From NCBI GenBank assembly GCA_938010765.1, contig CALLVX010000063.1:1-40936 (forward strand): a DNA stretch of 40,936 bases, written 5' to 3'. Made by a program: the position numbers and the translations under genes. Below the pieces are notes generated by a model that worked only from the letters and a program-made list of their open reading frames with translations, made no database searches and had not been told where the DNA came from. Every line of letters starts with the position of its first letter. The stretch's first letter is position 1. This document shows positions 33,073 to 40,936 of the stretch, one piece after another. Source of the stretch: an uncultured Flavobacteriaceae bacterium. Lineage in GTDB: Bacteria > Bacteroidota > Bacteroidia > Flavobacteriales > Flavobacteriaceae.

Positions 33073-33273
33073 ATGAGAAAACACCGCAATTTTTTAATTT
33101 TCTATAGCATTTGGTTAGGAGGGATTATATGGATATTGACTGTATTTGATGATACTAAGAAACATGCCTTAAACGACCAAGGGAATCCTATTTGCATGAC
33201 GATCAATAGCAGTAAATGTGCAAAACTTAGTACAGATTGCTACAAATCGCGTATAAGTCATAAAAAGCCGTAA
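33073..33273 (+). CDS. Doubtful small membrane-anchored protein
   Basis: The frame from the ATG at 33073 encodes 66 residues with one N-terminal hydrophobic helix (FLIFYSIWLGGIIWILTVF) and a short Cys-containing tail (CMTINSSKCAKLSTDCYKS). An in-frame start at 33049 would add eight residues. It follows repeat copy B closely. No family is recognised and codon use is not decisive, so it may be a chance frame. Confidence 0.3.
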   Translation: MRKHRNFLIFYSIWLGGIIWILTVFDDTKKHALNDQGNPICMTINSSKCAKLSTDCYKSRISHKKP

Positions 33274-33351
33274 GCATCCTTTTACCCATTTAGTTCGTAC
33301 CTATGATGTAGTACCCCAATACTACAAATCGTATATCTAAAACTTAACCTT

Positions 33352-33459
33352 ATGAAAAAAGCGCTCAAGGTAGCTTTTACCTTCTGTTTTCTTATACAGT
33401 CCGCTTTAAGGCCGAGGATTGTATGCCCTATGGTTTTCTTTTCAATAGCACTTTTATGA
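33352..33459 (+). pseudogene. Possible truncated signal-peptide ORF
   Basis: An ATG after an A-rich leader opens MKKALKVAFTFCFLIQSA, a good signal-peptide start, but the frame stops after 35 codons. The sequence after residue 18 is not signal-like or domain-like. It looks like the 5' end of a secreted-protein gene whose body has been lost, although chance is possible. Confidence 0.3.
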
Positions 33460-33568
33460 ATATTTGTTCACAGTTCATACCGTACGTTCGACACTTCGGT
33501 CGCATAAATTAGAATCCCCTGGGACTTTGAGTGTACTTTGCACAGTATCCTATCAAAATATAACAATC

Positions 33569-35227
33569 ATGAAATTGATCCTCAAATACGTGATATTGAC
33601 TATTCTAATTACCAGTAGCACATTCGGTGCATTCAGTCAACAAACATTGACCGCCCAACACTGGCAAGAAGATCTACGCTATCTACATAAGACCGTTCAT
33701 GCCCGCTATCCGTTCCTTTTTAAAAAAATAAGCAAAGAGGCGTGGGACGCAAAGGTTGAGCAGCTATATAACCAAATTCCGGACTTGGCCGATCATGAGA
33801 TACGCGTGGGACTCACCCGTATGGTCTCCCTCTTTAAATATGGGCATACCCAAATTCCGTTTGGTACGGTGGCAGAGCGGGGAGTATTGAATGTAAACCT
33901 CTATCATTTTGAGGACGGTATTTTTGTGGAAGGGGTGCAAAAGAGCGATGAAAAAGCCTTGGGCGCTAAGGTGTTGAAAGTGGCAGGGATGCCTGTAGCG
34001 GAAGCCCTAGCAGCGATCAAACCGGTAGTGCCAGCAGAAAATGATTCCTATTTCAAAGGGTATGGTCTGCGGTTTTTGACCGTGCCGGCGGTCTTGCATG
34101 CGCAGGGGGTGCTACCGAATTTAACGGAGGAGGTCACACTCACGCTGGAAAAAGAGGGCAAGACGTTTGATTATCGGTTTAAAACCATTCCGCTGTCGGA
34201 AGTTTCTAGAAGCTATGGTTTTACGAATCCCAATGAACAGTGGGTGGGTGCCCGCAACAGCTCAGAAACACCTTTGTTTTTAAAGCAGCTGCAGGAGCGC
34301 TTGTATTTCTTTGAGTATCTATCGGATTCCAAAACCTTGTATGTACGACAGAGTTCCGTTTTTAATGATGAAAAAGAATCCTTGACAGATTTTTACAACC
34401 GCCTTTTTGAATTTATAGACCGCCATGAAATCAACACCTTTGTGTATGATGTACGGCTCAATGGTGGAGGAGACAATTCGAACAACAAGCAGCTGATCAA
34501 GGGGATTATGGCACGCCCCAAGATCAATAAGCGCGGTACTTTTTTCTATATTATGGGCCGTAATACCTTTTCCGCAGCGCAAAACCTGACCAATGAGGTG
34601 GAAAACTACACCGAGGCGATACTGGTAGGGGAGCCAACAGCTGAAAACAAAAACTTTTATGGCGATGCCAGGGGGGTACGGTTGCCCAACTCCAAGATCG
34701 TCGCCTACCTATCCTTTGCCTGGTGGCAAGACCAGGGCCCAGGGAATGCGGAAGAATGGACCACCCCACAAATGGCCGTTGCCATGAGCTTTGACGATTA
34801 TAAGAGCAATAGGGATGTGGTATTGGAGGCCGCCATCAACTACTCGGAGACCGATTTTATGGTAGCGCCAATAGAACGCCTGAAGGAATTGTTTGAAGAA
34901 AGAAATTATGAGGAAGTAAAAAAAATAGGGAAGCAAATCGCCGGTAATAGCCTATACCACTATTATGATTTTCAGGGAGCGCTGGCTGCGGAAGCCTTTC
35001 GGTTATTACAATTTGGTGATGCCGAAGGCAACATTTTTATACTGGAGTTGGTGGTGGAATGCTACCCGGAATCGGCTGGGGCACTTTATAACTTGGCGAC
35101 TTCCTTGGAACAGCACAAACAACTGGATAAGGCAAAAGAAGCCTATGAACGCTTGGTGAAATTGGCGCCCGATAGTCCGTTGGGGAATTCCGCGAAAAAG
35201 AAACTAGCTGAATGGAACAAGAAATGA
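33569..35227 (+). CDS. Secreted S41-like peptidase with C-terminal TPR
   Basis: The ATG at 33569 gives a clean signal peptide (MKLILKYVILTILITSSTFGAFSQ); a longer frame from 33464 would add 35 unlikely residues. The 552-residue product has the S41 tail-specific-protease-like fold: a core strand FVYDVRLNGGGDNSNNKQL, the likely nucleophile in GRNTFSAAQNL, and LVGEPTAENKNFYGDARG. The Lys of classical S41 catalysis is not obvious, so activity is uncertain. About 70 C-terminal residues form a TPR-like pair (AGALYNLATSLEQHKQLDKAKEAYERLVKLAPDS). It is probably periplasmic. The DUF4251 lipoprotein gene follows 49 bases later. Confidence 0.87.
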   Translation: MKLILKYVILTILITSSTFGAFSQQTLTAQHWQEDLRYLHKTVHARYPFLFKKISKEAWDAKVEQLYNQIPDLADHEIRVGLTRMVSLFKYGHTQIPFGTVAERGVLNVNLYHFEDGIFVEGVQKSDEKALGAKVLKVAGMPVAEALAAIKPVVPAENDSYFKGYGLRFLTVPAVLHAQGVLPNLTEEVTLTLEKEGKTFDYRFKTIPLSEVSRSYGFTNPNEQWVGARNSSETPLFLKQLQERLYFFEYLSDSKTLYVRQSSVFNDEKESLTDFYNRLFEFIDRHEINTFVYDVRLNGGGDNSNNKQLIKGIMARPKINKRGTFFYIMGRNTFSAAQNLTNEVENYTEAILVGEPTAENKNFYGDARGVRLPNSKIVAYLSFAWWQDQGPGNAEEWTTPQMAVAMSFDDYKSNRDVVLEAAINYSETDFMVAPIERLKELFEERNYEEVKKIGKQIAGNSLYHYYDFQGALAAEAFRLLQFGDAEGNIFILELVVECYPESAGALYNLATSLEQHKQLDKAKEAYERLVKLAPDSPLGNSAKKKLAEWNKK

Positions 35228-35276
35228 TCTTCCAGTGGTGGTACGGCAAGAATTCGTATCTTATATAAAAAAAGTG

Positions 35277-35822
35277 ATGGAGACAGGAAAAATAGTGCCG
35301 TACGGCCTATGCATCGTTTTGATCATGGGGTGTGCCTCGCAACGTCCTGCTACAACCAATGAAAGACTAGATGAGGCGATTGCGAAAAGAACATTTGAAA
35401 TAAAGGCCCAATTTGCACATCCGTTGGTGACCAGGGCCATGTCTCAAATAGGGAATAGCGGTTTGCTCCCGCAGGGAAGCACCATTGGCCAGATCAATAT
35501 CTCCGAGACCGCAAATTTTTTTCGCATACATGGTGATTCCGTTGCGGCGGATTTACCGTACTATGGCGAACGGCAATTGGGGGGAGGGTATGCCAACAAG
35601 GGCGGAATCGTATTTGCGGGGGTTCCTGAAAATCTGGAAATTCGGCGGGATTCCATTACAAAGGGGTACACCATTACCTTCGGTATTGATGGAAAAACGG
35701 AAAACTTTCGGGTCAATGCCCAGGTGCAACCCAACCTACGCAGCCAGCTTCGGATCAATAGCACCCATAGAACCACCATTCGCTATTCCGGAACCTTGGC
35801 CACATCCAAAGAAGGAAGCTGA
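35277..35822 (+). CDS. DUF4251 lipoprotein
   Basis: The start at 35277 gives a lipoprotein signal (METGKIVPYGLCIVLIMGC); GTG codons further upstream (35235) would leave a long lead before it. The 181-residue protein matches DUF4251: FEIKAQFAHPL, INISETANFFRIHGDSVAADLPYYGERQLGGGY and GGIVFAGVPENLEIRRDS. DUF4251 proteins are common envelope lipoproteins in Bacteroidota with no known role. It is 49 bases after the S41-like peptidase, so it is probably cotranscribed. Confidence 0.88.
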   Translation: METGKIVPYGLCIVLIMGCASQRPATTNERLDEAIAKRTFEIKAQFAHPLVTRAMSQIGNSGLLPQGSTIGQINISETANFFRIHGDSVAADLPYYGERQLGGGYANKGGIVFAGVPENLEIRRDSITKGYTITFGIDGKTENFRVNAQVQPNLRSQLRINSTHRTTIRYSGTLATSKEGS

Positions 35823-35960
35823 TACACGCTGAATAAGGAACTCCTATCATCCTATTTTCCAGCTGTCGCCACACGTTAAATTTGCGTTAATTGCTAGGTC
35901 CGGTTTATCGATTTGTCCTAGAATTCAATACTTTAAGGGGGGACAACTATACGCTATATC

Positions 35961-37088
35961 ATGATGAAAAAAATACTACTTGCAGCAGGTTTGTGTGCCC
36001 TGGTACTTTTGAGCATTTCGGCCACAGACCTTACAGGGGCGGCCGCATCGTCCCTTACCAAGGACTTTGTAAACGGAAATCCGGAAATCGCCTCGATCAA
36101 TCAAATGAGTTTTGGTCCGGAGGGCATCTTGTTCTTGGGGGATTCCAAAAATGCCGCTATCTATGCCTTGGACACGGGCGATGTGACGGTGACCGAGGCT
36201 AACAATGAAATCAGTATCGAAGAGTTCGATACGAAACTTGCCGCCGCTTTGGGGACCCCCGTCGAAAACCTACAGATCAACGATATGGTGGTCAACCCGG
36301 TCTCGAAAAATGTTTATTTTGCCGTTCAAGTAGCCGATGGTACGCCTGTGCTGCTCAAATTAAAAGGGGAAGGGTTCGAACACATTTCCCTCCAAGAGGT
36401 GCGTTATTCCAAAATGGCACTGGCAGACCCCATTGCAGTCGATGCGGTCGATCGGCGGGAGCGCCCTTTGCGACACTGGGCCATTTCAGATATGAAATTC
36501 CATAAGGGGAACGTTTTGGTGTCTGGACTGTCCAACAAGGAATTCGGATCTACCTTTCGCAGTATCCCATTTCCCTTTACCGATGCGCAGGACTATGCCT
36601 CCCTCGAAATTTGGCATGCGGCCCATGGCGCCTATGAGACCCATGCCCCGATCAAGACCTTCGATATCATTCAACTGGATCAGACCGATTACCTGATGGC
36701 TAGTTATACCTGTACGCCCCTGGTGTTGTTTCCGTTAGATGCACTGAAGGACGGCAAACATACCAAAGGCCGCACCGTGGCCGAGTTGGGTGCCGGGAAT
36801 TCGCCCTTGGATATGATTTCCTATGAAAAGGAGGGAAGCACCTATTTTTTAATGTCCAATAGCAATAGACCCGTAATGCGCATCAAGTACGACGCCATTG
36901 CAAGTTTTAAGGATACGATGACCGAACCCGTTACCGTCTTCGGAGAGGCCGCAGGCGTAGCGTATGACAACCTTCCGTTCCCGTATGTGCTGCAAATGGA
37001 CAATCTTGATAACACCCGTGTTATTTACCTCCAGCGGCTATCGGACGGGGATTTAAAACTACGGACCAGGACGACCAAATGGATGTAA
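35961..37088 (+). CDS. Secreted propeller-like protein of unknown function
   Basis: The 375-residue protein has a signal peptide (MMKKILLAAGLCALVLLSISA). It then shows repeated blade-like strands: ISFGPEGILFLGDS-type text (MSFGPEGILFLGDSKNAAIYAL), MVVNPVSKNVYFAVQ, ISDMKFHKGNVLVSGL, YLMASYTCTPLVLFPLDAL and GNSPLDMISYEKEGSTYFLMSN. This pattern suggests a beta-propeller, but the fold is not proven. No catalytic motif is visible. The gene pairs with the Ig-like lipoprotein at 37103, with 14 bases between, so the two probably act together at the cell surface or in the periplasm. Confidence 0.8.
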   Translation: MMKKILLAAGLCALVLLSISATDLTGAAASSLTKDFVNGNPEIASINQMSFGPEGILFLGDSKNAAIYALDTGDVTVTEANNEISIEEFDTKLAAALGTPVENLQINDMVVNPVSKNVYFAVQVADGTPVLLKLKGEGFEHISLQEVRYSKMALADPIAVDAVDRRERPLRHWAISDMKFHKGNVLVSGLSNKEFGSTFRSIPFPFTDAQDYASLEIWHAAHGAYETHAPIKTFDIIQLDQTDYLMASYTCTPLVLFPLDALKDGKHTKGRTVAELGAGNSPLDMISYEKEGSTYFLMSNSNRPVMRIKYDAIASFKDTMTEPVTVFGEAAGVAYDNLPFPYVLQMDNLDNTRVIYLQRLSDGDLKLRTRTTKWM

Positions 37089-37102
37089 GCGTCCCATATC
37101 GA

Positions 37103-38185
37103 ATGCATATTTTTCAAAAAATCAAGTATTCCTTGGTCTTTTTTTGTGTGCTTTTAGGGATAGCTTGCGAACGGGAGGGGAAGGTGCATATTGACCAGAT
37201 CGACTATGAGCGCGAAAAGGCCGTAGGGGTGACGTTTCGTACGGAAATGGATGTGGAACAGCTGCGAATATTCATTGGAGAGGAGTCGCAGCAATCGGTC
37301 ATTGGGGTGATTGTAAGCGAAGACACCCAGCATCATTTTACACCGGTCATTCCGTTTACGCCGGGGGAGGCCTATACGGTACGCATGGCGGACACCTTGG
37401 TCATGGCCTCGTTTCGGATTCCTGAAAGGGCCGTTGTACCTCCTAATGAAATTTTGGCCATCTATCCGAAGGTGGATACGGTACCGGAGAACCTCCTAAA
37501 AATGTACATCGCATTTAAAGAACCGATGCAAGAAGTGGGCAATGCGCTGGATTTTATTCAGGTGATCAATGTGACGGACTCTACGGAGGTACAGCCGTTT
37601 TTAAGATTGGAGTCGGAACTTTGGAACAGCAATCATACGGTATTGACAGTATGGTTGGACCCAGGGCGTATTAAAACCGACCTGATTCCCAATAGAGAAA
37701 AGGGCTTGCCCTTGACTGCGGGCAAACGCTATCGAATGACCATCGATAGTACGTGGAGATCGCGCGAAGGCGAGCCCTTACAGCAACGCTATACCAAACA
37801 CTTTGATATTGGCCCGCGAGACGACCGGAAACCCGATATGCGCGACTGGCAATTACGCATACAAAAAGAGGATAGTACCAAAAGTCTGTATTTTGATTTC
37901 AAGGAACCCATGGATGCTTATTTGGCTCTGGAAACCATCCAGCTACTGGATATGGACGATCGGCCAATCAATGGGCACTTTAAGAGAACAGATCGCGAAT
38001 CGGTAGTACGCTTTGTACCCGATGAGGAATGGCAATCTCCGGAAATCAAGATACGCGTGCAATCGCGGCTCGAGGATTTGGCCGGGAACAATCTAAATCG
38101 GTTGTTTGATACTCGGATTGCAGAAACAAAAAAACAGAAACAGGATACAGGCGCCATCCGAACCATGCGGGTGCGCATTCAGTAG
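37103..38185 (+). CDS. Ig-like (Big_5/SbsA-type) lipoprotein
   Basis: The ATG at 37103 gives a lipoprotein signal (MHIFQKIKYSLVFFCVLLGIAC) and leaves 14 bases after the previous stop. An in-frame start at 37079 would overlap that gene. The 360-residue product shows repeated Ig-like segments: ILAIYPKVDTVPENLLKMYIAFKEPMQEV is the typical first strand pair of the Big_5/SbsA Ig-like domain, and LYFDFKEPMDAYLALETIQLLD is a second such start. Such lipoproteins often bind partners or surfaces. The paired propeller-like gene is the natural partner, which is inferred. Confidence 0.8.
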   Translation: MHIFQKIKYSLVFFCVLLGIACEREGKVHIDQIDYEREKAVGVTFRTEMDVEQLRIFIGEESQQSVIGVIVSEDTQHHFTPVIPFTPGEAYTVRMADTLVMASFRIPERAVVPPNEILAIYPKVDTVPENLLKMYIAFKEPMQEVGNALDFIQVINVTDSTEVQPFLRLESELWNSNHTVLTVWLDPGRIKTDLIPNREKGLPLTAGKRYRMTIDSTWRSREGEPLQQRYTKHFDIGPRDDRKPDMRDWQLRIQKEDSTKSLYFDFKEPMDAYLALETIQLLDMDDRPINGHFKRTDRESVVRFVPDEEWQSPEIKIRVQSRLEDLAGNNLNRLFDTRIAETKKQKQDTGAIRTMRVRIQ

Positions 38186-38322
38186 GCTGGTTCTTAGATT
38201 CGGGATACGGAAGAGTTTTGTTAAAAGCTCGGGAGACGTGGTATTGACCTAGAGAGGAATAGGGGTTTCAAATAGTCTAAGTTACATACGCTTGCTTTTT
38301 GTGCGTCCAAAGGGATGCACAT

Positions 38323-38420
38323 AAAAGACGGCGAGACGGTGCGTAGGACTTGATAGGTAGTAGGTTTGAAATATTCTACTTTATACGCAAGCTTATACTA
38401 TCTTGTTCAGTAACTTTACA
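38323..38420 (+). repeat. Repeat element U1 upstream of the small acidic protein gene
   Basis: AAAAGACGGCGAGACG at 38323-38338 recurs exactly at 39641-39656. Before it, GTGCGTCC-AAAG-GGATGCAC (38301-38320) forms a hairpin, and a matching hairpin (AGTATCC-TGC-GGATGCT) precedes the second copy. The following GGT-rich sequence to TATTCTACTTT also recurs (39675-39700). It sits upstream of the gene at 38455. Confidence 0.7.
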
Positions 38421-38454
38421 TATTATACACCATTAATTATAAATTATAAATACT

Positions 38455-38895
38455 ATGTTAGATCAATTAAAAAAATTGGCCGTTGAAAAATTGCAAGAAA
38501 AAATGGGCGCAAATTCCTTGAACCCAGAAGCAACCAACGGTGCAGCTGAAGAAGGCGCTTCTTCACTTATAGATGGCCTTATGGAGAAAGTGGGCGCAGG
38601 TGATTTAAGTTCATTAACAAGCTTATTTTCGGATGATGGAAATGCTACGGAAGATAGCGGTATTGTTCAAAATCTAAAGGGTAAACTATCTGAAATACTT
38701 CAGAGTAAAGGTATGGATGCTACTGAAGCTGAGGCAGAAGCCGGTAATGTTGCACCAGGACTAGTAGATAGCCTAAAAGAGAAGTTTTTATCTAATGATG
38801 AAGGCGATTCTATGTTTAGCTTAGAGAACCTTGGTGGTTTGATAGGCGGCGAACCGGGTGGTTTGCTAGACAAAGCAAAAGGCCTTTTTAAATAA
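38455..38895 (+). CDS. Small acidic helical protein of unknown family
   Basis: The 146-residue protein is acidic and glycine-rich, with helical start LDQLKKLAVEKLQEKMG and end GGLLDKAKGLFK. It has no signal peptide or membrane segment, though several similar small proteins (DUF937-like) are annotated in flavobacteria. The alternation of short helices and Gly/Asn turns is like YidB-type domains. Its 3' end and terminator are duplicated at 39457-39553 as a remnant. The gene is followed directly by a terminator. Confidence 0.75.
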   Translation: MLDQLKKLAVEKLQEKMGANSLNPEATNGAAEEGASSLIDGLMEKVGAGDLSSLTSLFSDDGNATEDSGIVQNLKGKLSEILQSKGMDATEAEAEAGNVAPGLVDSLKEKFLSNDEGDSMFSLENLGGLIGGEPGGLLDKAKGLFK

Positions 38896-38915
38896 AGGAG
38901 ATTTTTTAAAATAGT

Positions 38916-38947
38916 AAAACCGCTCAGCAATGAGCGGTTTTTTTGTT
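38916..38947 (+). terminator. Strong terminator T1
   Basis: AAAACCGCTCA pairs perfectly with TGAGCGGTTTT around a GCAA loop (11-base stem) and ends TTTTTTT. A related hairpin T2 lies at 39524-39553. Confidence 0.93.
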
Positions 38948-39042
38948 TTAGGTTTTGTCTTTTCTGAGTAGGCAGCAGAAGCTCATGGGAGTAGGGTCTT
39001 TTATGAATTTGTTGTTATATATAAAAAAGAAAAAATAATACT

Positions 39043-39438
39043 ATGAAAAGTTTACTGCTTGTATTATCATTTGCATCTATGTTCTTGGCCGTTTTATGTG
39101 AACCGGAAGAGGACCCTTTTTTTAGCACAGACTTCGTCATTCAGAATGATTCAAGTGAAGATCTCATTATTGTTACTGCTGAACAGAACGAATTCGTTCT
39201 TTTAAGTCAGACTTCGCAGTCATTATTTTTTAGTACTAATGAAACTAAATTTACAAAACCGTCGGAGAATGCGACTATTGCTAACGGTATTAAATTGTAT
39301 CAAAAAGATGAAAATGATAATTTGGTAATCGTATATGAGCAAAATCCGATTGACGATGACCAATGGATTTTTATAAAACAATACACTCACGGTGGGTTCT
39401 ACAATCTGGTCATCACCGATGCAGATTTAGATTTATAA
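39043..39438 (+). CDS. Small secreted or lipoprotein-like protein of unknown family
   Basis: The 131-residue protein opens with a hydrophobic signal (MKSLLLVLSFASMFLAVLC) ending LAVLC before EPEEDPFF. The Leu before Cys is not a normal lipobox, so lipidation is uncertain, but acidic residues after the cysteine fit a surface lipoprotein. The rest is short strands (FVIQNDSSEDLIIVTAEQNEFVLL, YTHGGFYNLVITDADLDL). No family is recognised. It sits between terminator T1 and the duplicated remnant, so it may have been inserted into the duplicated locus. Confidence 0.7.
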   Translation: MKSLLLVLSFASMFLAVLCEPEEDPFFSTDFVIQNDSSEDLIIVTAEQNEFVLLSQTSQSLFFSTNETKFTKPSENATIANGIKLYQKDENDNLVIVYEQNPIDDDQWIFIKQYTHGGFYNLVITDADLDL

Positions 39439-39456
39439 ACCCTATTCGTGTGTGCT

Positions 39457-39504
39457 TCTAATGGCGGCGTATTATCAGATAAAGCAAAAAGTCTTTTTAA
39501 ATAG
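39457..39504 (+). pseudogene. Remnant of a paralogue of the small acidic protein (3' end)
   Basis: The frame SNGGVLSDKAKSLFK ends in a stop at 39504 and matches the end of the gene at 38455 (GEPGGLLDKAKGLFK). A terminator-like hairpin (T2) follows in the same place as T1. There is no start or body upstream, since the gene at 39043-39438 occupies that space. This is a truncated paralogue. Confidence 0.6.
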
Positions 39505-39523
39505 AACAAGGTTAGAAATTAGT

Positions 39524-39553
39524 AAAACCGCTCATTGCTGAACGGTTTTTTTT
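39524..39553 (+). terminator. Terminator-like hairpin T2, duplicate of T1
   Basis: AAAACCG pairs with CGGTTTT and TCA with TGA, with one C-A mismatch, followed by a T-run. Its core (TCATTGCTGA) is the reverse complement of T1's core (TCAGCAATGA), so the loop seems inverted between copies. Confidence 0.8.
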
Positions 39554-39584
39554 GTTTTAATTTTTCATAGACAAGTAGATCCAA

Positions 39585-39715
39585 TTGTGCTTTGGTTGAT
39601 TGTGTACGCGTACTTTTTGGAGTATCCTGCGGATGCTTTAAAAAGACGGCGAGACGCAGCGTTGGCATTGATGGGCGGTAGGCTTGAATTATTCTATTTT
39701 ACATAATATAAATTA
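39585..39715 (+). repeat. Repeat element U2, second copy of U1
   Basis: AAAAGACGGCGAGACG (39641-39656) and the following sequence to TTATTCTATTTTACA match U1 at 38323-38380. In U1 this element precedes the small acidic gene. Here no such gene follows. From 39716 to about 40280 no gene or clear repeat is seen, only AT-rich DNA. Confidence 0.7.
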
Positions 39716-40280
39716 TGATACAGATTGATATATAAGTATTTCAGGTTCAAACCTTTAGCTGTAAGTCATAATTCTATTATGTAAAATATCCCTCGTATTT
39801 GTAGCTTTTAAGGGAATCACCAACAGGGTCATCAGCCTGTTTAATTTACGCTAAGAGAAAATTTTCCACACAGAATAAAATTTATTCGAGACTTCGAAAT
39901 TCGTCAACCCTGACGACAAACCTTTCGTCTGTACTCATAATTTGTCATTATGTCAAATTGCCGCTCGGTCAACAACTTATTGCTTTTATAAAATCAAAAT
40001 GCTCTAGCATTTTATTTTATACGCAATTCCCAGCCGCTTGGCCAGCGCCAAAAAAAGCAAAACTTTTAGGTTCTTTTGAAATATGCGATTTATGAGAAAC
40101 TGTCAGCCAATAAATTTTTCAGGAGATTCTCAGCAGCTTCCCGCAACAGCTAAAAATTACTCTGCGAGATAATTTCTTAGCCCTTGCTAACCTCTCGTCT
40201 TGATTGAAGGTTTTCTTTAGGTACCTCTAACATTATGTCAAATAGAATTTAACATTGTAACCAGTAAGGTTTTTATTTAT

Positions 40281-40497
40281 CTTTTTTTCTTGATAAAAAA
40301 AGAAACAAAAAAATCAAGGCTTACAGATAATTTTGGAAACAATGTACGGCTCAGTCGCTATATTCTAGAAAGCATTTTAACTCTTAAGACCGCTTTGAAC
40401 TGTTTGAAACTTTATATCAGTCAACAAGCTTTATTACCAGCCCTCTAGAATATGGCCGCTCCCCTCGCCTATTGTTTTACCAAAATTCTCTTAGGCC
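40281..40497. mobile_element. Large imperfect palindromic element (MITE-like)
   Basis: A small hairpin (CTTTTTTT/AAAAAAAG, 40281-40302) precedes a long inverted repeat. AATTTTGG and AAACAAT (40329-40343) pair with ATTGTTTTACCAAAATT (40471-40487). CTATATTCTAGA (40358-40369) pairs with TCTAGAATATGG (40444-40455), and GGC (40318) with GCC at the right end. There is no open frame inside. Flavobacterial genomes carry similar AT-rich palindromes as dispersed repeats; a terminal repeat with target duplication was not seen. Confidence 0.55.
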
Positions 40498-40503
40498 AAA
40501 AAA

Positions 40504-40936
40504 TTAGAACTTAAAACCAAATAGCGTATCAGCCTCACTTTTATCACTTAAATTCAGAATAATTTCTGAATCATTGAACTTAATAGGTAAGTCAGATTCA
40601 TCTGTAGGCAAATCGTCCTTGATTATGGAAAAGATATATTGAATATTGAAACCTTCGATTAGGCTTCTTACTAAATTTAAAAGTCGATGTTTTACACCAT
40701 TATCTTCATTGGCTAAAACGTCATCATGATATACAAATCGATAATAGGATTCTTTTGAATAAGCCGTCAAAATTGCTAAATCAAAACATACGCAAAACAA
40801 TTTCGTATACGTATACCCATCACCTTGTGCAGTATCAAATCTATTTTCAGTATCTGAAAGAACTTTTGGAGATTGAAAATCCACATTCCCACTATTATTT
40901 ATAGTCCAAGATATATAGGAATCCTCATTTAGAATG
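40504..40936 (-). CDS. DUF2326-type protein, C-terminal part (cut by the window edge)
   Basis: The minus-strand frame is open past the right edge; its in-window GTG (40884) is not the start, because the upstream codons continue (ILNEDSYISWTINNSGN). The visible 144 residues match the end of DUF2326 proteins: TAQGDGYTYTKLFCVCFDLAIL is like an ABC-signature region, YYRFVYHDDVLANEDNG like a Walker B/D-loop, and IEGFNIQYIFSIIKDDLP, EIILNLSDKSEADTLFGF the end. DUF2326 proteins are SMC/RecN-like ATPases, some of them linked to ABC-three-component conflict systems. The rest of the locus is outside the window, so a defence role is only possible. Confidence 0.7.
   Translation of the reverse strand, partial: ILNEDSYISWTINNSGNVDFQSPKVLSDTENRFDTAQGDGYTYTKLFCVCFDLAILTAYSKESYYRFVYHDDVLANEDNGVKHRLLNLVRSLIEGFNIQYIFSIIKDDLPTDESDLPIKFNDSEIILNLSDKSEADTLFGFKF

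Noticed and set aside
36486..36674. Minus-strand frame inside the propeller-like gene
   Set aside because: It lies fully within a gene with signal peptide and normal coding pattern on the other strand.
39716..40280. A structured RNA gene (for example tmRNA or RNase P RNA) in the gene-free stretch
   Set aside because: No conserved core, tag sequence or long pairing could be found by eye; the region is AT-rich without clear structure.

Overview
The window looks like a chromosome segment from a marine Flavobacteriaceae bacterium (phylum Bacteroidota). This rests on family content and style, not on a species match. The signs are: Bacteroidota-type promoters (TTTG, a 17-23 base gap, then TAnnTTTG); lipoproteins with an acidic stretch after the lipid cysteine; a TPR/LuxR-like regulator of the Bacteroidetes type; a fused branched-chain E1 protein; a MutS2 without Smr domain; and short dispersed intergenic repeats. 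No rRNA, tRNA, CRISPR array or transposase gene was seen.

Left part (1-16.7 kb). A TPR/transmembrane/LuxR-like regulator, cut by the left edge, is divergent from a cholesterol-dependent-cytolysin family lipoprotein. The 310 bases between them hold repeated TGTCCAT boxes. Next come mutS2, a GH-A-like lipoprotein and ung. A stand-alone receiver protein follows, then two minus-strand operons: DUF1835 / nucleoside phosphorylase / cytosolic solute-binding-like protein, and 2OG-Fe(II) oxygenase / uncharacterised / SUI1-like factor. A fused 2-oxoisovalerate dehydrogenase E1, a lipocalin-like lipoprotein and an OmpA lipoprotein follow, closed by a strong terminator.

Middle (16.8-23.5 kb). This is a biosynthetic cluster: FAD oxidoreductase, methyltransferase, type III polyketide synthase, enoyl-ACP-reductase-like SDR, FabZ-like dehydratase, ketosynthase, acyl carrier protein, a doubtful small ORF and a small membrane protein. 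The first three have the composition of known phenolic-lipid operons. The rest look like a dedicated fatty-acyl starter supply. The likely product is an alkylated resorcinol, quinone or pyrone, but the sequence does not settle which. A 279-base gap inside the cluster carries a tandem duplication that includes the start of the dehydratase gene.

Right part (23.5-41 kb). Two TerC-family proteins, a YceI protein, two small secreted paralogues, a short HPF and a coiled-coil protein are separated by repeat-rich gaps. Next come a DMT permease and an AraC regulator, a serine hydrolase gene split by one in-frame stop, an S41-like peptidase, a DUF4251 lipoprotein, and a pair made of a propeller-like secreted protein and an Ig-like lipoprotein. 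The last stretch (38.2-40.9 kb) shows segmental duplication with a paralogue remnant, a large palindromic element, and the C-terminus of a DUF2326-type protein cut by the right edge.
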